The position numbers and the translations under genes are program-made. A stretch of 51,563 nucleotides of DNA from a virus. How positions within the stretch are numbered: position 1 is the first letter of the stretch; each line of letters begins with the position of its first letter. The notes under the pieces are model-generated. The model was not told the DNA's origin and did not search any database. It saw only the letters and a program-made list of their open reading frames with translations. Location of the stretch: positions 1 to 51,563 of the IMG/VR virus record IMGVR_UViG_3300017771_002609; one strand, 5' to 3'. Positions 38,739 to 49,000 of the stretch are shown one piece after another.

Positions 38739-41700
38739 GATAATGCTATAGCCCTAAAGTTTTTAATTGTTGGAGCCTTTGCAGTATTCGTTGCATATAA
38801 AACAACTTTAATTGCAAAAAATCTAAAGTTATCATATGTAGCGTTAGCATTTGCATACGTTATATCTTCTGCTCTATATTCACAATCATAATAGTCATTA
38901 TAGTTTTGAGATGTTACTGATGGTGTATATTGATTCATTAACGTATATGGTAATTCTTCAAATTCAGTTGAATCAACAGCTGATTGAACTTTATAATAAA
39001 CTTCAACTGTTGCACCTTCTGGTAAATTCTTAGAAATAATTACTCTCAAACCATTTGCATCAAAATCATCAGCTAACTTAACTTTCTTTGTAATATATTT
39101 AGATAATGCTCCACCACCTTCACTTTGTGTTTCTGGATTATCTGTAACATCAGTATTTGCTGTACTATTTAATAAATTTTCTGCAAAAATGAATCTACAT
39201 TTATCTAAATCAAATGTTGGAGATACATCTGCATTTGTTGTAGACATTGTAACTCTTAGATTAGCCTGTCCAGTAGCATCAAATTGTTGTCTTGTTTCAA
39301 AATAAATATCTGATTCAGGATAAACATTTATACCAGGACTGGCAAGTCCTGAATCACCATTTGCTGTTGTAGCTAATTTAAATGATAGAGCTGTTTGGTC
39401 TGAATATGTTTCATAAGGCACACTCACTTTCATGTAGTCAACATATTGTGTAGGTAGAGTACCTTTTACTGCATCTACATCTGTAAAGAAACTACCTGAA
39501 GTATTGAAAGCACATTTTCTAATTTCAAATGCTAAGTCAGATAATTGGTCTGGTTCCCATGTTCTAGCATTTTGTGATTTGAATAATGAACCTGTATATG
39601 GTTGTGAAGCTACAACTTGACCATTATCAATTCTTGTTTCACCAACTGTTGCAATAAACACCGTATAATTTGAAGAATTTGTAAGTAATACAATAGAATA
39701 TTCAGCTGGTTCTAGGAATACTGGCTTATCAAAAACAAATTGTGTTGCCTTTGGTGTATTAGGTGATTCTGGTAAAAATACATCAGCTGGATTCTTTGTA
39801 ATTCTTGCACCAAGTATAATATCATCAGCACTTGGATATCCGTTTACAGTTTTTCTAATCTCTAAAGTAACTGGTAATGATGAATCTTTAGTAGCAAAAA
39901 ATACAGATATGTTTGGTACAAATATACCTTTTGGATTTGTAAATTCATTTACAAAGAAAGTTTGTGCCAAAGGATCTACATAAACACCTTGTTGTATGTT
40001 TGCAAATTCCGGTGATGATCTAAAGATTTGTTCTATAATACCTCTTGCTTGGTCATCACTAGACCTATCTCTGACATCACCTATATCATTATTATTGATT
40101 TGTTTTAAATAATAACCATAACCAGATTTATCGGCTTTTCTACTAAGAATACTTCCATAAAGTGAGTATATTATTGGTCCCCAATTGTTTACAACAGTAG
40201 AATCAAGACCCTCTCTATTGATTAAATCTGCATTTTTTTGAGCAAGTGTAATACAATCAGGATTTTGATTTACTTGATCCCAATAGAAATCACAATCATA
40301 ACTTGCTGGTTGAGCTGGTATTTGTTGTACAACAGAATCTTCTGCTTCAACTGTTTCAACTCTAGGAGTTCCAGAAAAATATCTAGTTGAAGCTAATGTT
40401 GTATGAAATGTAGGATTAATAATAGCATCACAGAATATAATCTGATGTTCGCCAGCAAAAAACTGTTCGTTTGTTTCTGGATTATTCGGTAATATTATTC
40501 TACCTTTTGCAAAACCATTTTCATCAGATATGATTGTTACAGAATTTTCATAAGCAGATGTATCAGAGTTAAATCTATTTAGCCTATCTGATACATTTCT
40601 ATTATCTATGAAGGCATGAACAATCGTGTTAGGTTTATAACCATAAATTTCAAAGTCAATATTTTGAGAAGCTGCATAATAAAAAACTTTATCAGTTTCA
40701 GTTTTTTGACTATAATATCCTGCTTCTTCAGCTGATGTAGTTGTTTTTACTTTTTGGTTTGTTGTATCATAGTATGTAAACACTTTTGCATCACTTCTAT
40801 CATAACTAACTAAATTCCATTCACTCCATGTTGAACCTGTATAGTTTTCTCCATATTCATAATTATCTGAGTTACCTTCTGTGTTAACTCCAACAAATGG
40901 TCTCGCACCAAAATCAGCGTAAGTAGCTACTTCAGTTGCAAGTTTAACATGACCTACAAAACCAACTACATTAAATGGGTTAACATTTATTGTACCAGTC
41001 GCAACTGCCTGTGCAGTATAAACATCTGTACCATAATTTAATGTTAATCTATTGCCAGTATTTCTTAAAGAGGCGTTTAGTGTCGATTCTGATGCTGAAG
41101 CTGCATTAGCCTTAAATCTAGGTCTCATAAGACCGTTGGCTGGATCAACAGCAATTTTATAATCAGGGTTAGCAACATCACCTATGCTATGACCTCTAAA
41201 CGGATCTACAACAAATCCATTACTAAGAAGTTCAGTATTGTTGTTGGAAAAGAAAGTTGTTGAGGCTAATTCGCTCTCTAGTAAATTTAAAGACGTATAA
41301 TATTCAACTCTTGTTAAACGATCATCAAGACCGCTTATATCTTTCATTGTATATCTTTTGTTTTTAACAATCTCTAATTTTACATTACTTGCCTGTGCTG
41401 TGTATGCCTCTAAGGCCAATTTAGCCACAGTCATTGAATCAGGATCATCTGCTGGGGTTGGTGGGTCATTTAAAGCAGGTTCACCTTGAATAACTCTAAA
41501 GTTACCATCAAAACCTAAAACTAATTTATCATTTCTAGGTATGAAATATGATAATTTCATAACAGCTGTTGGATCTTCTGAATCTGGCATTTCTAGTTTA
41601 GAAAATACCATATTATTATTTGAGTATGCGTTAGGTGTGTTATCAGCAGTTCTATATGGTCGGAAATCTATACTATCTCTTAAAGATATGATAGTACCAT

Positions 41701-44383
41701 CTTTTTTAGTAAATTGTGGTATTGATTCATACTTTAAAACTTGGTTGTATGAAGCTGAATCAATATAACCAAGGCCGTTTGCCTCAACGTGATGGAATAT
41801 CACATTCATTACACCAACATTTATTGTTGATGTATCTGGATAACCATTTGCTAATGAGTTGTTAGCCTTCAATCTAATAGTGCCATAATCAAAGAAACTA
41901 TCTCTTTGGCCCGTATCAAAAGTAAAAGCATTTCTTACATTTACGTTGGCATCAGTAGCATTATTTCCTGGAGTTGCAATGTAAATTGCCTCTACGTTTA
42001 TAACATGACCTTGACCTAATGACACTCTTTTAGTTTTACCACCATCTACTTGAGTGTGTGTACCATTTGCATAATTTTTATATTTTTTTCTTGATGTTAA
42101 TACTCTTCTATCACCTTGACCATTTTGAACCTGTAAAGTTGCTATAACATTTGCAGTACCACCAAATGAGCCATCACCAAGATTTATTTCAGCAGCCGGT
42201 GTAGCACCGCCTGTTACTGTAACAGAGTCTATGACTGGGACTTGAAGTCCTACTGGATTTGTAGATGTTCCAGAACCGGTAACAGTTACTTGATAATTTT
42301 TTTGTTTAGCAGTTGTTGATGATGCAGCTACAAAAGTTTTATCACCATCACCAGATTGTATTGTACCTACACCTCCAGTAAAACTAACTGAAGGAAAAAG
42401 TTTTCTTATTTGATAACTAAAACTTTCAGTTCCAGTATTTGCCACATAATTATATGACATTGGGAAAAGTGAAGTATCTTCATTTGCATCTGAAAAAACA
42501 GATCTACTAAAAGTATAGTTATTTGAACCAGAATTAGTAAAGAAACCATCACCTAGGTCGGTGGTTGTTCCAGAAAATACCGTACAACTTATTTCAACAT
42601 TTGTACCTCTAACAGCTGTAACATATGCTATTCTTCTACCAAGACCTTGTTGAGCTAAAGATGCTGAACCAGTATTTCCTGCAGCTACTGGCCCGTTGTT
42701 AGATACATTATGACCTTCTACCATATCACCAATACGAATATCAGTCGCATCAACAACGACCATGTTATTTGTGCCGTTTGCTAATTGAGCCGGTGTTCTA
42801 TGTGTTTGAATAGATGTAGAATCTAAGTTTGCATTAGCATTAGCAGAATTATTTACACCTATACCAACCACGGTTCTTGTTAAACTTAGTGGTAAATTAC
42901 TTGTATTTCTAACATTAAAAAGTGATAACTTATATACATTATTTTCTCTACCCGAACTATCATTTTTAAAGAACTCTATATTCTTTACATGAGCCTCACC
43001 TATTTTTGTATTTTGTGCAAATGATTGTACTGTTGACTGTGGTCCGCCATTTGCCAAATTTGATGAGTGTAGTGAAATTTTAGGAAATGATACATTATCT
43101 GTAAATAAGGTGTTATTTGCACCGTTAATAAAGATAAAGTTACCATATGATTGTTCTAAACTATAAGTGTTAGCTGTTTCTGTATCTCTTGCTTTTGGTA
43201 AATTTATATTTGTATCAGCTATTTTTAATATTTCATAACCTTTTACATAAGCTTTACCTTTGTCTACCGTAAGAATACCATTTGATGAATTTCCTAAATT
43301 AGCAACTCTAGGTTCAAGGCCTCTTATTATGTAATCACCAGATTCGTCAAAAGTTCTTCTTGCAAGTGTTCTACCTAAATCAGAATATTTTGTTTTAGTA
43401 GCATCTTTGACTAATTGACCATTTTTGTATCTTGCAATTTCTATATACTTTGATGTAGATAATTCTGGTATTGACTTTGTTGTATCGTCTAATTGTTTTC
43501 TTGATAAAGTTAAATTAATTTTATATCTATCAGCACCAGTAGCTAAATAGTTTGAAGAATCTAAAGCAGGGTCAAGTAAACTACTATCATCAGAAGATTT
43601 TACTATACTTTCTGTTACGTCAAATCCTACTGAAACATTTGCAGTTTTACCATATTTGTCAGCTGCAACTATCTGTTGTTGATTCTTTACAAAAACACCA
43701 CTTGTATAGAAAACACCTTCTGTTACACCTAATAGTTTAGCATCACCATAAGGATTTGAATTTGCAGTTACTTGTGTTATTAGATTTTCTGTATTTACTA
43801 CAATTGAAGAGTATACATTTAAAGTTGCATTTGCACCAACACTAACATTACCTAAAGTTACACCACTACTACCATTAGCATTAACTGAATTTAATGCACC
43901 GTTAGCAAGGTATAAACCTATTGATTTGATATGTGAAACATATAACGTAGGTGGGTCATTTGTAACAGCATCAGCTGCATCAGCGTGATGCACAAAAAAT
44001 ATATTTTTAGTGTTTGCAGAATCTTTTATACCTGTGATTGGAACTGTTACATAACCATTTATAAAACTTGCTACATTTACCGATACACCCGTAATTGGGT
44101 TAATTGGTGATAAGTTTATGTGATTAACAGAGGGTTGTAAATTTATAGTTAATTTATCTATCTTACCTTCACCAACACCAAAAACATCCGCTCCAGTTAC
44201 TTTAGAACCATCTTTAAATAAATGATTACCGAATTTAGTAACTTGGTCTTGTAGTATTGTTTGTGATTGTGTTAACTCACGAGCTTGAACCGCCCTACCT
44301 GGTTGAAAAAGTATTCTATGAAAATTTTTATCTTCGTCAAAATCATCATAGTATGGAGTTGTTTTAAATTCGTCTAATGCCAT
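38735..44383 (-). CDS. Large DUF4815-type virion structural protein, 1882 aa
   Basis: A 1882-residue protein. The N-terminus FKTTPYYDDFDEDKNFHRILFQPGRAVQARELTQ and the following TILQDQVTKFGNHLFKDG are the signature of the DUF4815 family of marine myovirus virion proteins. Around residues 1400-1450, SLYGSILSRKADKSGYGYYLKQ resembles a DUF4214-type element. It is followed by the conserved VDPLAQTFFVNEFTNPKGIFV segment, seen in the same protein family. It lies where T4 has genes 9 to 12, after gene 8, so it probably builds the outer baseplate or fibre socket. The cofactor or receptor, if any, is unknown. Confidence 0.8.
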   Translation of the reverse strand: MALDEFKTTPYYDDFDEDKNFHRILFQPGRAVQARELTQSQTILQDQVTKFGNHLFKDGSKVTGADVFGVGEGKIDKLTINLQPSVNHINLSPINPITGVSVNVASFINGYVTVPITGIKDSANTKNIFFVHHADAADAVTNDPPTLYVSHIKSIGLYLANGALNSVNANGSSGVTLGNVSVGANATLNVYSSIVVNTENLITQVTANSNPYGDAKLLGVTEGVFYTSGVFVKNQQQIVAADKYGKTANVSVGFDVTESIVKSSDDSSLLDPALDSSNYLATGADRYKINLTLSRKQLDDTTKSIPELSTSKYIEIARYKNGQLVKDATKTKYSDLGRTLARRTFDESGDYIIRGLEPRVANLGNSSNGILTVDKGKAYVKGYEILKIADTNINLPKARDTETANTYSLEQSYGNFIFINGANNTLFTDNVSFPKISLHSSNLANGGPQSTVQSFAQNTKIGEAHVKNIEFFKNDSSGRENNVYKLSLFNVRNTSNLPLSLTRTVVGIGVNNSANANANLDSTSIQTHRTPAQLANGTNNMVVVDATDIRIGDMVEGHNVSNNGPVAAGNTGSASLAQQGLGRRIAYVTAVRGTNVEISCTVFSGTTTDLGDGFFTNSGSNNYTFSRSVFSDANEDTSLFPMSYNYVANTGTESFSYQIRKLFPSVSFTGGVGTIQSGDGDKTFVAASSTTAKQKNYQVTVTGSGTSTNPVGLQVPVIDSVTVTGGATPAAEINLGDGSFGGTANVIATLQVQNGQGDRRVLTSRKKYKNYANGTHTQVDGGKTKRVSLGQGHVINVEAIYIATPGNNATDANVNVRNAFTFDTGQRDSFFDYGTIRLKANNSLANGYPDTSTINVGVMNVIFHHVEANGLGYIDSASYNQVLKYESIPQFTKKDGTIISLRDSIDFRPYRTADNTPNAYSNNNMVFSKLEMPDSEDPTAVMKLSYFIPRNDKLVLGFDGNFRVIQGEPALNDPPTPADDPDSMTVAKLALEAYTAQASNVKLEIVKNKRYTMKDISGLDDRLTRVEYYTSLNLLESELASTTFFSNNNTELLSNGFVVDPFRGHSIGDVANPDYKIAVDPANGLMRPRFKANAASASESTLNASLRNTGNRLTLNYGTDVYTAQAVATGTINVNPFNVVGFVGHVKLATEVATYADFGARPFVGVNTEGNSDNYEYGENYTGSTWSEWNLVSYDRSDAKVFTYYDTTNQKVKTTTSAEEAGYYSQKTETDKVFYYAASQNIDFEIYGYKPNTIVHAFIDNRNVSDRLNRFNSDTSAYENSVTIISDENGFAKGRIILPNNPETNEQFFAGEHQIIFCDAIINPTFHTTLASTRYFSGTPRVETVEAEDSVVQQIPAQPASYDCDFYWDQVNQNPDCITLAQKNADLINREGLDSTVVNNWGPIIYSLYGSILSRKADKSGYGYYLKQINNNDIGDVRDRSSDDQARGIIEQIFRSSPEFANIQQGVYVDPLAQTFFVNEFTNPKGIFVPNISVFFATKDSSLPVTLEIRKTVNGYPSADDIILGARITKNPADVFLPESPNTPKATQFVFDKPVFLEPAEYSIVLLTNSSNYTVFIATVGETRIDNGQVVASQPYTGSLFKSQNARTWEPDQLSDLAFEIRKCAFNTSGSFFTDVDAVKGTLPTQYVDYMKVSVPYETYSDQTALSFKLATTANGDSGLASPGINVYPESDIYFETRQQFDATGQANLRVTMSTTNADVSPTFDLDKCRFIFAENLLNSTANTDVTDNPETQSEGGGALSKYITKKVKLADDFDANGLRVIISKNLPEGATVEVYYKVQSAVDSTEFEELPYTLMNQYTPSVTSQNYNDYYDCEYRAEDITYANANATYDNFRFFAIKVVLYATNTAKAPTIKNFRAIALS

Positions 44384-44392
44384 CTTTTACCT

Positions 44393-46075
44393 TTAGAATC
44401 TTATAGTTAGTCTAACACTCTCTGCTTGGCCATCTGTTCTTGTAATTGGGTTCCTGTTATCAACAAAAAGTAAATCAGCTGATTTGGGTTCAAATTCTGG
44501 GTCTATAATTTGTGTAATTACCCTTGATGCACCTGAATTACTACCAACTAATACTTTTCCTACTTCTAGTTCACCTTGAATTTGAGTAACTTCTAATAAT
44601 GTAGCACTTTCTATTCTATGTACAAATCCACCAGCTGTATAGTCGGTAGATGAATCTCCTTGAAAAACAAATTCTTGGTCATCATAAGATACACCAGATG
44701 AAACAAAAACTTTTGTCGTTTGTCTTACAACCGTATTAGCACCATCAGCTGTATTACTACTTGAACTAATCGTATTTACACCATATTTATAAGGGTTTCT
44801 AATAAGACCTATTTGCCTAAAACTAAAATCTGAAGGAACTAATCCACCTTCAGTAGAGTCTATTTCACCAAATTTTGAAACAGCCACAACACTATTCGCA
44901 AATAAATCTTTACCTATATCAAACCCATGACCAAAAAATGGTGGTATAACAGCTCTTAAATTTGCAATATTAGAAGTAGCAGTGCCGAATACTTTTACAT
45001 TTATTTTATCTGCATAATTACTTCCAAATTGTGTAACATTAGCCCTTTGTATTGCACCACTTGAACCTAAAATAGCTGAAGCTTCTGCTGGTTCTGATGC
45101 TGTTGTAACACCATCAACAAAAATTCTTGTGGTTAGTGAAATGGTATTAGAAACACTACCATCACTATTAGCTAAAACTGGTTTTGTAAGTGTTATTTTA
45201 TTTCTTACTGTATCAACGGATTCAATAAAAGTATCGTCAGAAAATAAACTAGCCCCACCAGATACAGTCATATTAGCTGAAGCAACTTGATCAATTGTTA
45301 AGCCAACTTCACTTAAAAATGCACCAGTTACCTGTATGGTTCTATTCTTACCATCTGATGTGTTAGTATTTGTGGTTTCAAATGCAAATGTTCTTACGTT
45401 AGTAAAATCTCTATATCCTGAACCTGGATGTGTAACAACGATAGTTGTTAATTCTCCTTCAACAACAGTATCGTTTCTGATACTATAACTACCATAAACA
45501 GTATCAGAAGATGGTGTAAAATCGGTATAATTTCTTGTTGGCACAGGTATAAAAGTTGAATTGACAAACTGGTCGCTATCTCTTATGTTATACATATACT
45601 TCCAAACATAACCATCAGAACCAGTATTATCAACAACACCATTAGATGTTGAATAATCTCCGGTGGGTTCTACTGTTGAAATTGAACCACTACCATTTGA
45701 CAAACATTTATACACATTTCTTGTGCTGGGTGCCATAACATAAAATGGTTTTGTGTTTATAGAAGCATCACCCTCTATTAATTGTTCTGTTACGGCTAAA
45801 TTATCAAATTGCATATATTTTGTATCTGAAGTCCAATCAACTCTAGGCACAGATAACTTTACTTCACCAGCAGTTACTTTTTTCAAAGCAACCATTGAAT
45901 TTAAAACATCAGATAAAACTTCTGGTGTCTGTACTATTTGTGGTGGAGAATTTGCATCATTAAGATATGGCGTGCTATCTCCTATAAAAATATATGAAAT
46001 TTCAGATGAGAAAGAGTTTGCGAAAGCTTCTGCGTTTCTTAACTCTAATGTTTTTGTAGATAAATTCGTTGCCAT
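44393..46075 (-). CDS. gp8: Baseplate wedge protein gp8, enlarged
   Basis: A 560-residue gp8-like wedge protein (T4 gp8 is 334 aa). Recognisable parts are FIGDSTPYLNDANSPPQ, the FYVMAPSTRNVYKCLSN segment, DGYVWKYMYNIRDSDQFVN and the C-terminal LLFVDNRNPITRTDGQAESVRLTIRF. The middle region (about 195-400) adds beta repeats with GSGYRDF and GSNYADK motifs like those in gp6 and gp7. gp8 joins the baseplate wedge with gp6 and gp7. There is no Shine-Dalgarno sequence before the ATG; a TATAAATA lies only 4 bases upstream. Confidence 0.85.
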   Translation of the reverse strand: MATNLSTKTLELRNAEAFANSFSSEISYIFIGDSTPYLNDANSPPQIVQTPEVLSDVLNSMVALKKVTAGEVKLSVPRVDWTSDTKYMQFDNLAVTEQLIEGDASINTKPFYVMAPSTRNVYKCLSNGSGSISTVEPTGDYSTSNGVVDNTGSDGYVWKYMYNIRDSDQFVNSTFIPVPTRNYTDFTPSSDTVYGSYSIRNDTVVEGELTTIVVTHPGSGYRDFTNVRTFAFETTNTNTSDGKNRTIQVTGAFLSEVGLTIDQVASANMTVSGGASLFSDDTFIESVDTVRNKITLTKPVLANSDGSVSNTISLTTRIFVDGVTTASEPAEASAILGSSGAIQRANVTQFGSNYADKINVKVFGTATSNIANLRAVIPPFFGHGFDIGKDLFANSVVAVSKFGEIDSTEGGLVPSDFSFRQIGLIRNPYKYGVNTISSSSNTADGANTVVRQTTKVFVSSGVSYDDQEFVFQGDSSTDYTAGGFVHRIESATLLEVTQIQGELEVGKVLVGSNSGASRVITQIIDPEFEPKSADLLFVDNRNPITRTDGQAESVRLTIRF

Positions 46076-46079
46076 TGTT

Positions 46080-46087
46080 TATTTATA
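46080..46087 (-). promoter_or_regulatory. Late promoter octamer abutting the gene 8 start
   Basis: An exact TATAAATA on the minus strand that includes the gp7 stop codon and ends 4 bases before ATG 46075. With T4 spacing, transcription would begin within the ATG, so it would give a leaderless or start-less message unless the start site is shifted. Confidence 0.5.
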
Positions 46088-49000
46088 CCAAAATTATAGC
46101 GGATTGACCATTTGACACTTGAGTAAATGCACTTTCAACAGTTAAACTTGTATTAGATATAACGCTACTAATTACACGATTTTCACCATTTACAGCTAAT
46201 TTAGAAGAACCTACAGAGATTGTACCTTTTGAAACAGCAATATTAAATGCAGTATTTGTACCAACCACACTTATACTGTTTGATACGTTTATAGTACCAG
46301 GTATTGAATTTGATACAGTTCCACTTGCTGATACATTTACGTTAGATATTTCTCTTGCTTCAAATTCAGCGTAATTTTTGTACCCAGCTGGGTGTAATAA
46401 ACCTTTCAATACAGTTTTGTATTTTGAAAATTCTAATGGTACCTTTGTTACATAAACAAAATCTTGATAGAAATTTTTACCTTGTATTCTTCTTTCTCTG
46501 GATGATAATAGACCATCTGAAGATGTAAACCTACCTTCTGTTGTTGAAACTGAATCTGTTAATACGGCGTTTGCTGTAGCAGTTCCATCACCAGAGCCTG
46601 TTAAGTCAATATCCGGTATGGCTACATATCCATCACCTGCCTCTACTATTCTAATTGTGTTTATTGTACCCTTTGTTGTATCATCTGTTTGAGCAACTAT
46701 TTCTTCACCATCACCTAAAAGACAAGCGACATTAATTACAGCGTTTGCTGAAGAGGCGATTTCATTTGCCAAATTAGTTCTAAAGATTGAAACATTTGGT
46801 AAGTGAGCCGTATCGTAAGCTGCACCGCCTTTTGGAAAATTGGTATCAATACTCATTGGTGCACCAAATACGTTTGATGACTGAGCACTTATGCTTATAG
46901 GATCTAAAGAGTTTGCAAGACCACGAGTTCCAAAGTAAGAAGTGTTCCCAAATTTTAAGAAGTCTATTTCACTTGGAAAAGGTTTATCAACTGTTAAGAA
47001 TCCACCACTATGTAAAGTTTCTGGATTTGAGTTACTTTCTACGACATCAAAGTGTACGTTTAAAGTGCCCACAGCATCACCAAATAAACAAGAAGCAAAT
47101 GTAAATGTTGGACTTTCACCTAATGACATAACTGGGCCTCTTAGCCAGAAATGTGAATTGTTTGCATTGTATGTATTTGCGTAAATGTACTTTTGCTCAC
47201 TTATAGATATAGCATTACTGGTAGCTCTTTCGATCCAGTTTTTATTATCATTGGCACCAAATCCATCTCCAGCATATCTTATTTGTCCATTAGCCTCTGC
47301 ACCAAAAGTATTTGTATTACTTGTTATAAATGGGACACCTGATAATCCTGATGCAAAATTTAAATCATCATATTGTCCAAAAACATTTCTATATACTGTG
47401 CCACCAACAGTCGAAAAATCTCTAGGAGTTTCATTTGGACCGTGAGCCATCAACACCCATCGCCCTTTACCACGTTCACCTCCGGAAAATTCACCTAATG
47501 GGCCTGAACCCAACAGCTTTGTAAATGTTGGATAAAAATCACCGCCACTAAAAGCAACTCTACCAGAAAAAGCTTGACCATAATCAGCTGTGTTTGATCC
47601 CATTCTAGGGCTTCTCTGTTCCCAGAAATTTGCCGTATCAAGCATATTTGAAGGTGAATTGTAACCACCAAGATATCCGCCATCATGTTCGTATGGAAAT
47701 TTTAGTGAACCATCAAATCTAGTAAAAGACTCAAGAGCAGTATTTTGTGAACTACTCCATTCACCGAAAGTGTAAACCATACTATCTACATTTATATCAT
47801 CAAGCATTATTTGTGATTTTGTATTTGGACCTGATGTATAATGAAAGACTGGTCTTACATTTAAATTAGCGTACTGAGCTAATGAATCAACGCTTATTGT
47901 TCTTGTTATGTAACCACCTGCGTTACCCGTATTACCTACTTGCGAATCAAGAACAGGACTTAAATTACTAGAGTATGATTGATAATTACCTGTATTTTGA
48001 GTTACAACACCATATCTATTTGTATTATAACCTATTGCATTTACGCTAATATTTGATGATACATTGATCACTTTTCTTTCGTGACCTAACACAGAAATTA
48101 TATCACCTATTCTCACAGGGTTATCACCCTCCGCAAGTGTAAGTCCATTGTGATTAGATTGAGGTGTCAAATAAACACCACTTAAACCTACATTAACATT
48201 AGGATATTGTGATGTAGATAAATTTATTGCTTCAGTAACAACACTAGAAACATAAACATTAGGTATAGCAGTTACACCTCTAAATCCTGTATTAGCCACA
48301 ACAGTTGCTATGAAAGCATAATTATTCCTAATCCCTGTTCCAAAATTTTCATAATGTGGATATTCAAACTCTGTATTGATTATATGACCTTTTGCATTTG
48401 TTTCTGATACTCTCGCTAATGCACCATCACCAGCACCTGGACTATCAAATTCTATAATATCACCGACTGTATAATTATTACCAACATTAGCAACACCGTT
48501 AGAGCTGGCCATCTGAAGTTTACCTAAACTTTTAAGAGAACCAACATCAGCAGTTGTTCTAGCTGCAACTTCTACAAGAGCACCTGCACCATCTAATGGT
48601 AAATCTGTTGTTGTTGTATTTGATGTCACAAGTAATACATTTTGAACTGGTCCTATTGAAACAGCTTGAACTGTTGAATTAACAACGTGTTTTATTCTTG
48701 AATCCACAGTAGGTGTCGTAACTTGAGTGTTACCAAAAGCACCAGCATATGTTCCATTTGCATTTGCTATAATCAAATCAGCATATGTCTGTGATGAATT
48801 ATTTGTTACAGTAGCATCATAAGTTTCACCCATTAAAATAAAAGTGTTTGGTGTATTATTACCAGAGGTATCAATTGCAGGTTTAACTGTGTATAAAACA
48901 AAACCTGTTTCTGTATTACCGCCTTGAAATAAACCACCTACTGCAAATCCAGCACCTCCAGTATTAACTGTAGGGTTACTTAAAAACTCTGTGCCTAAAG

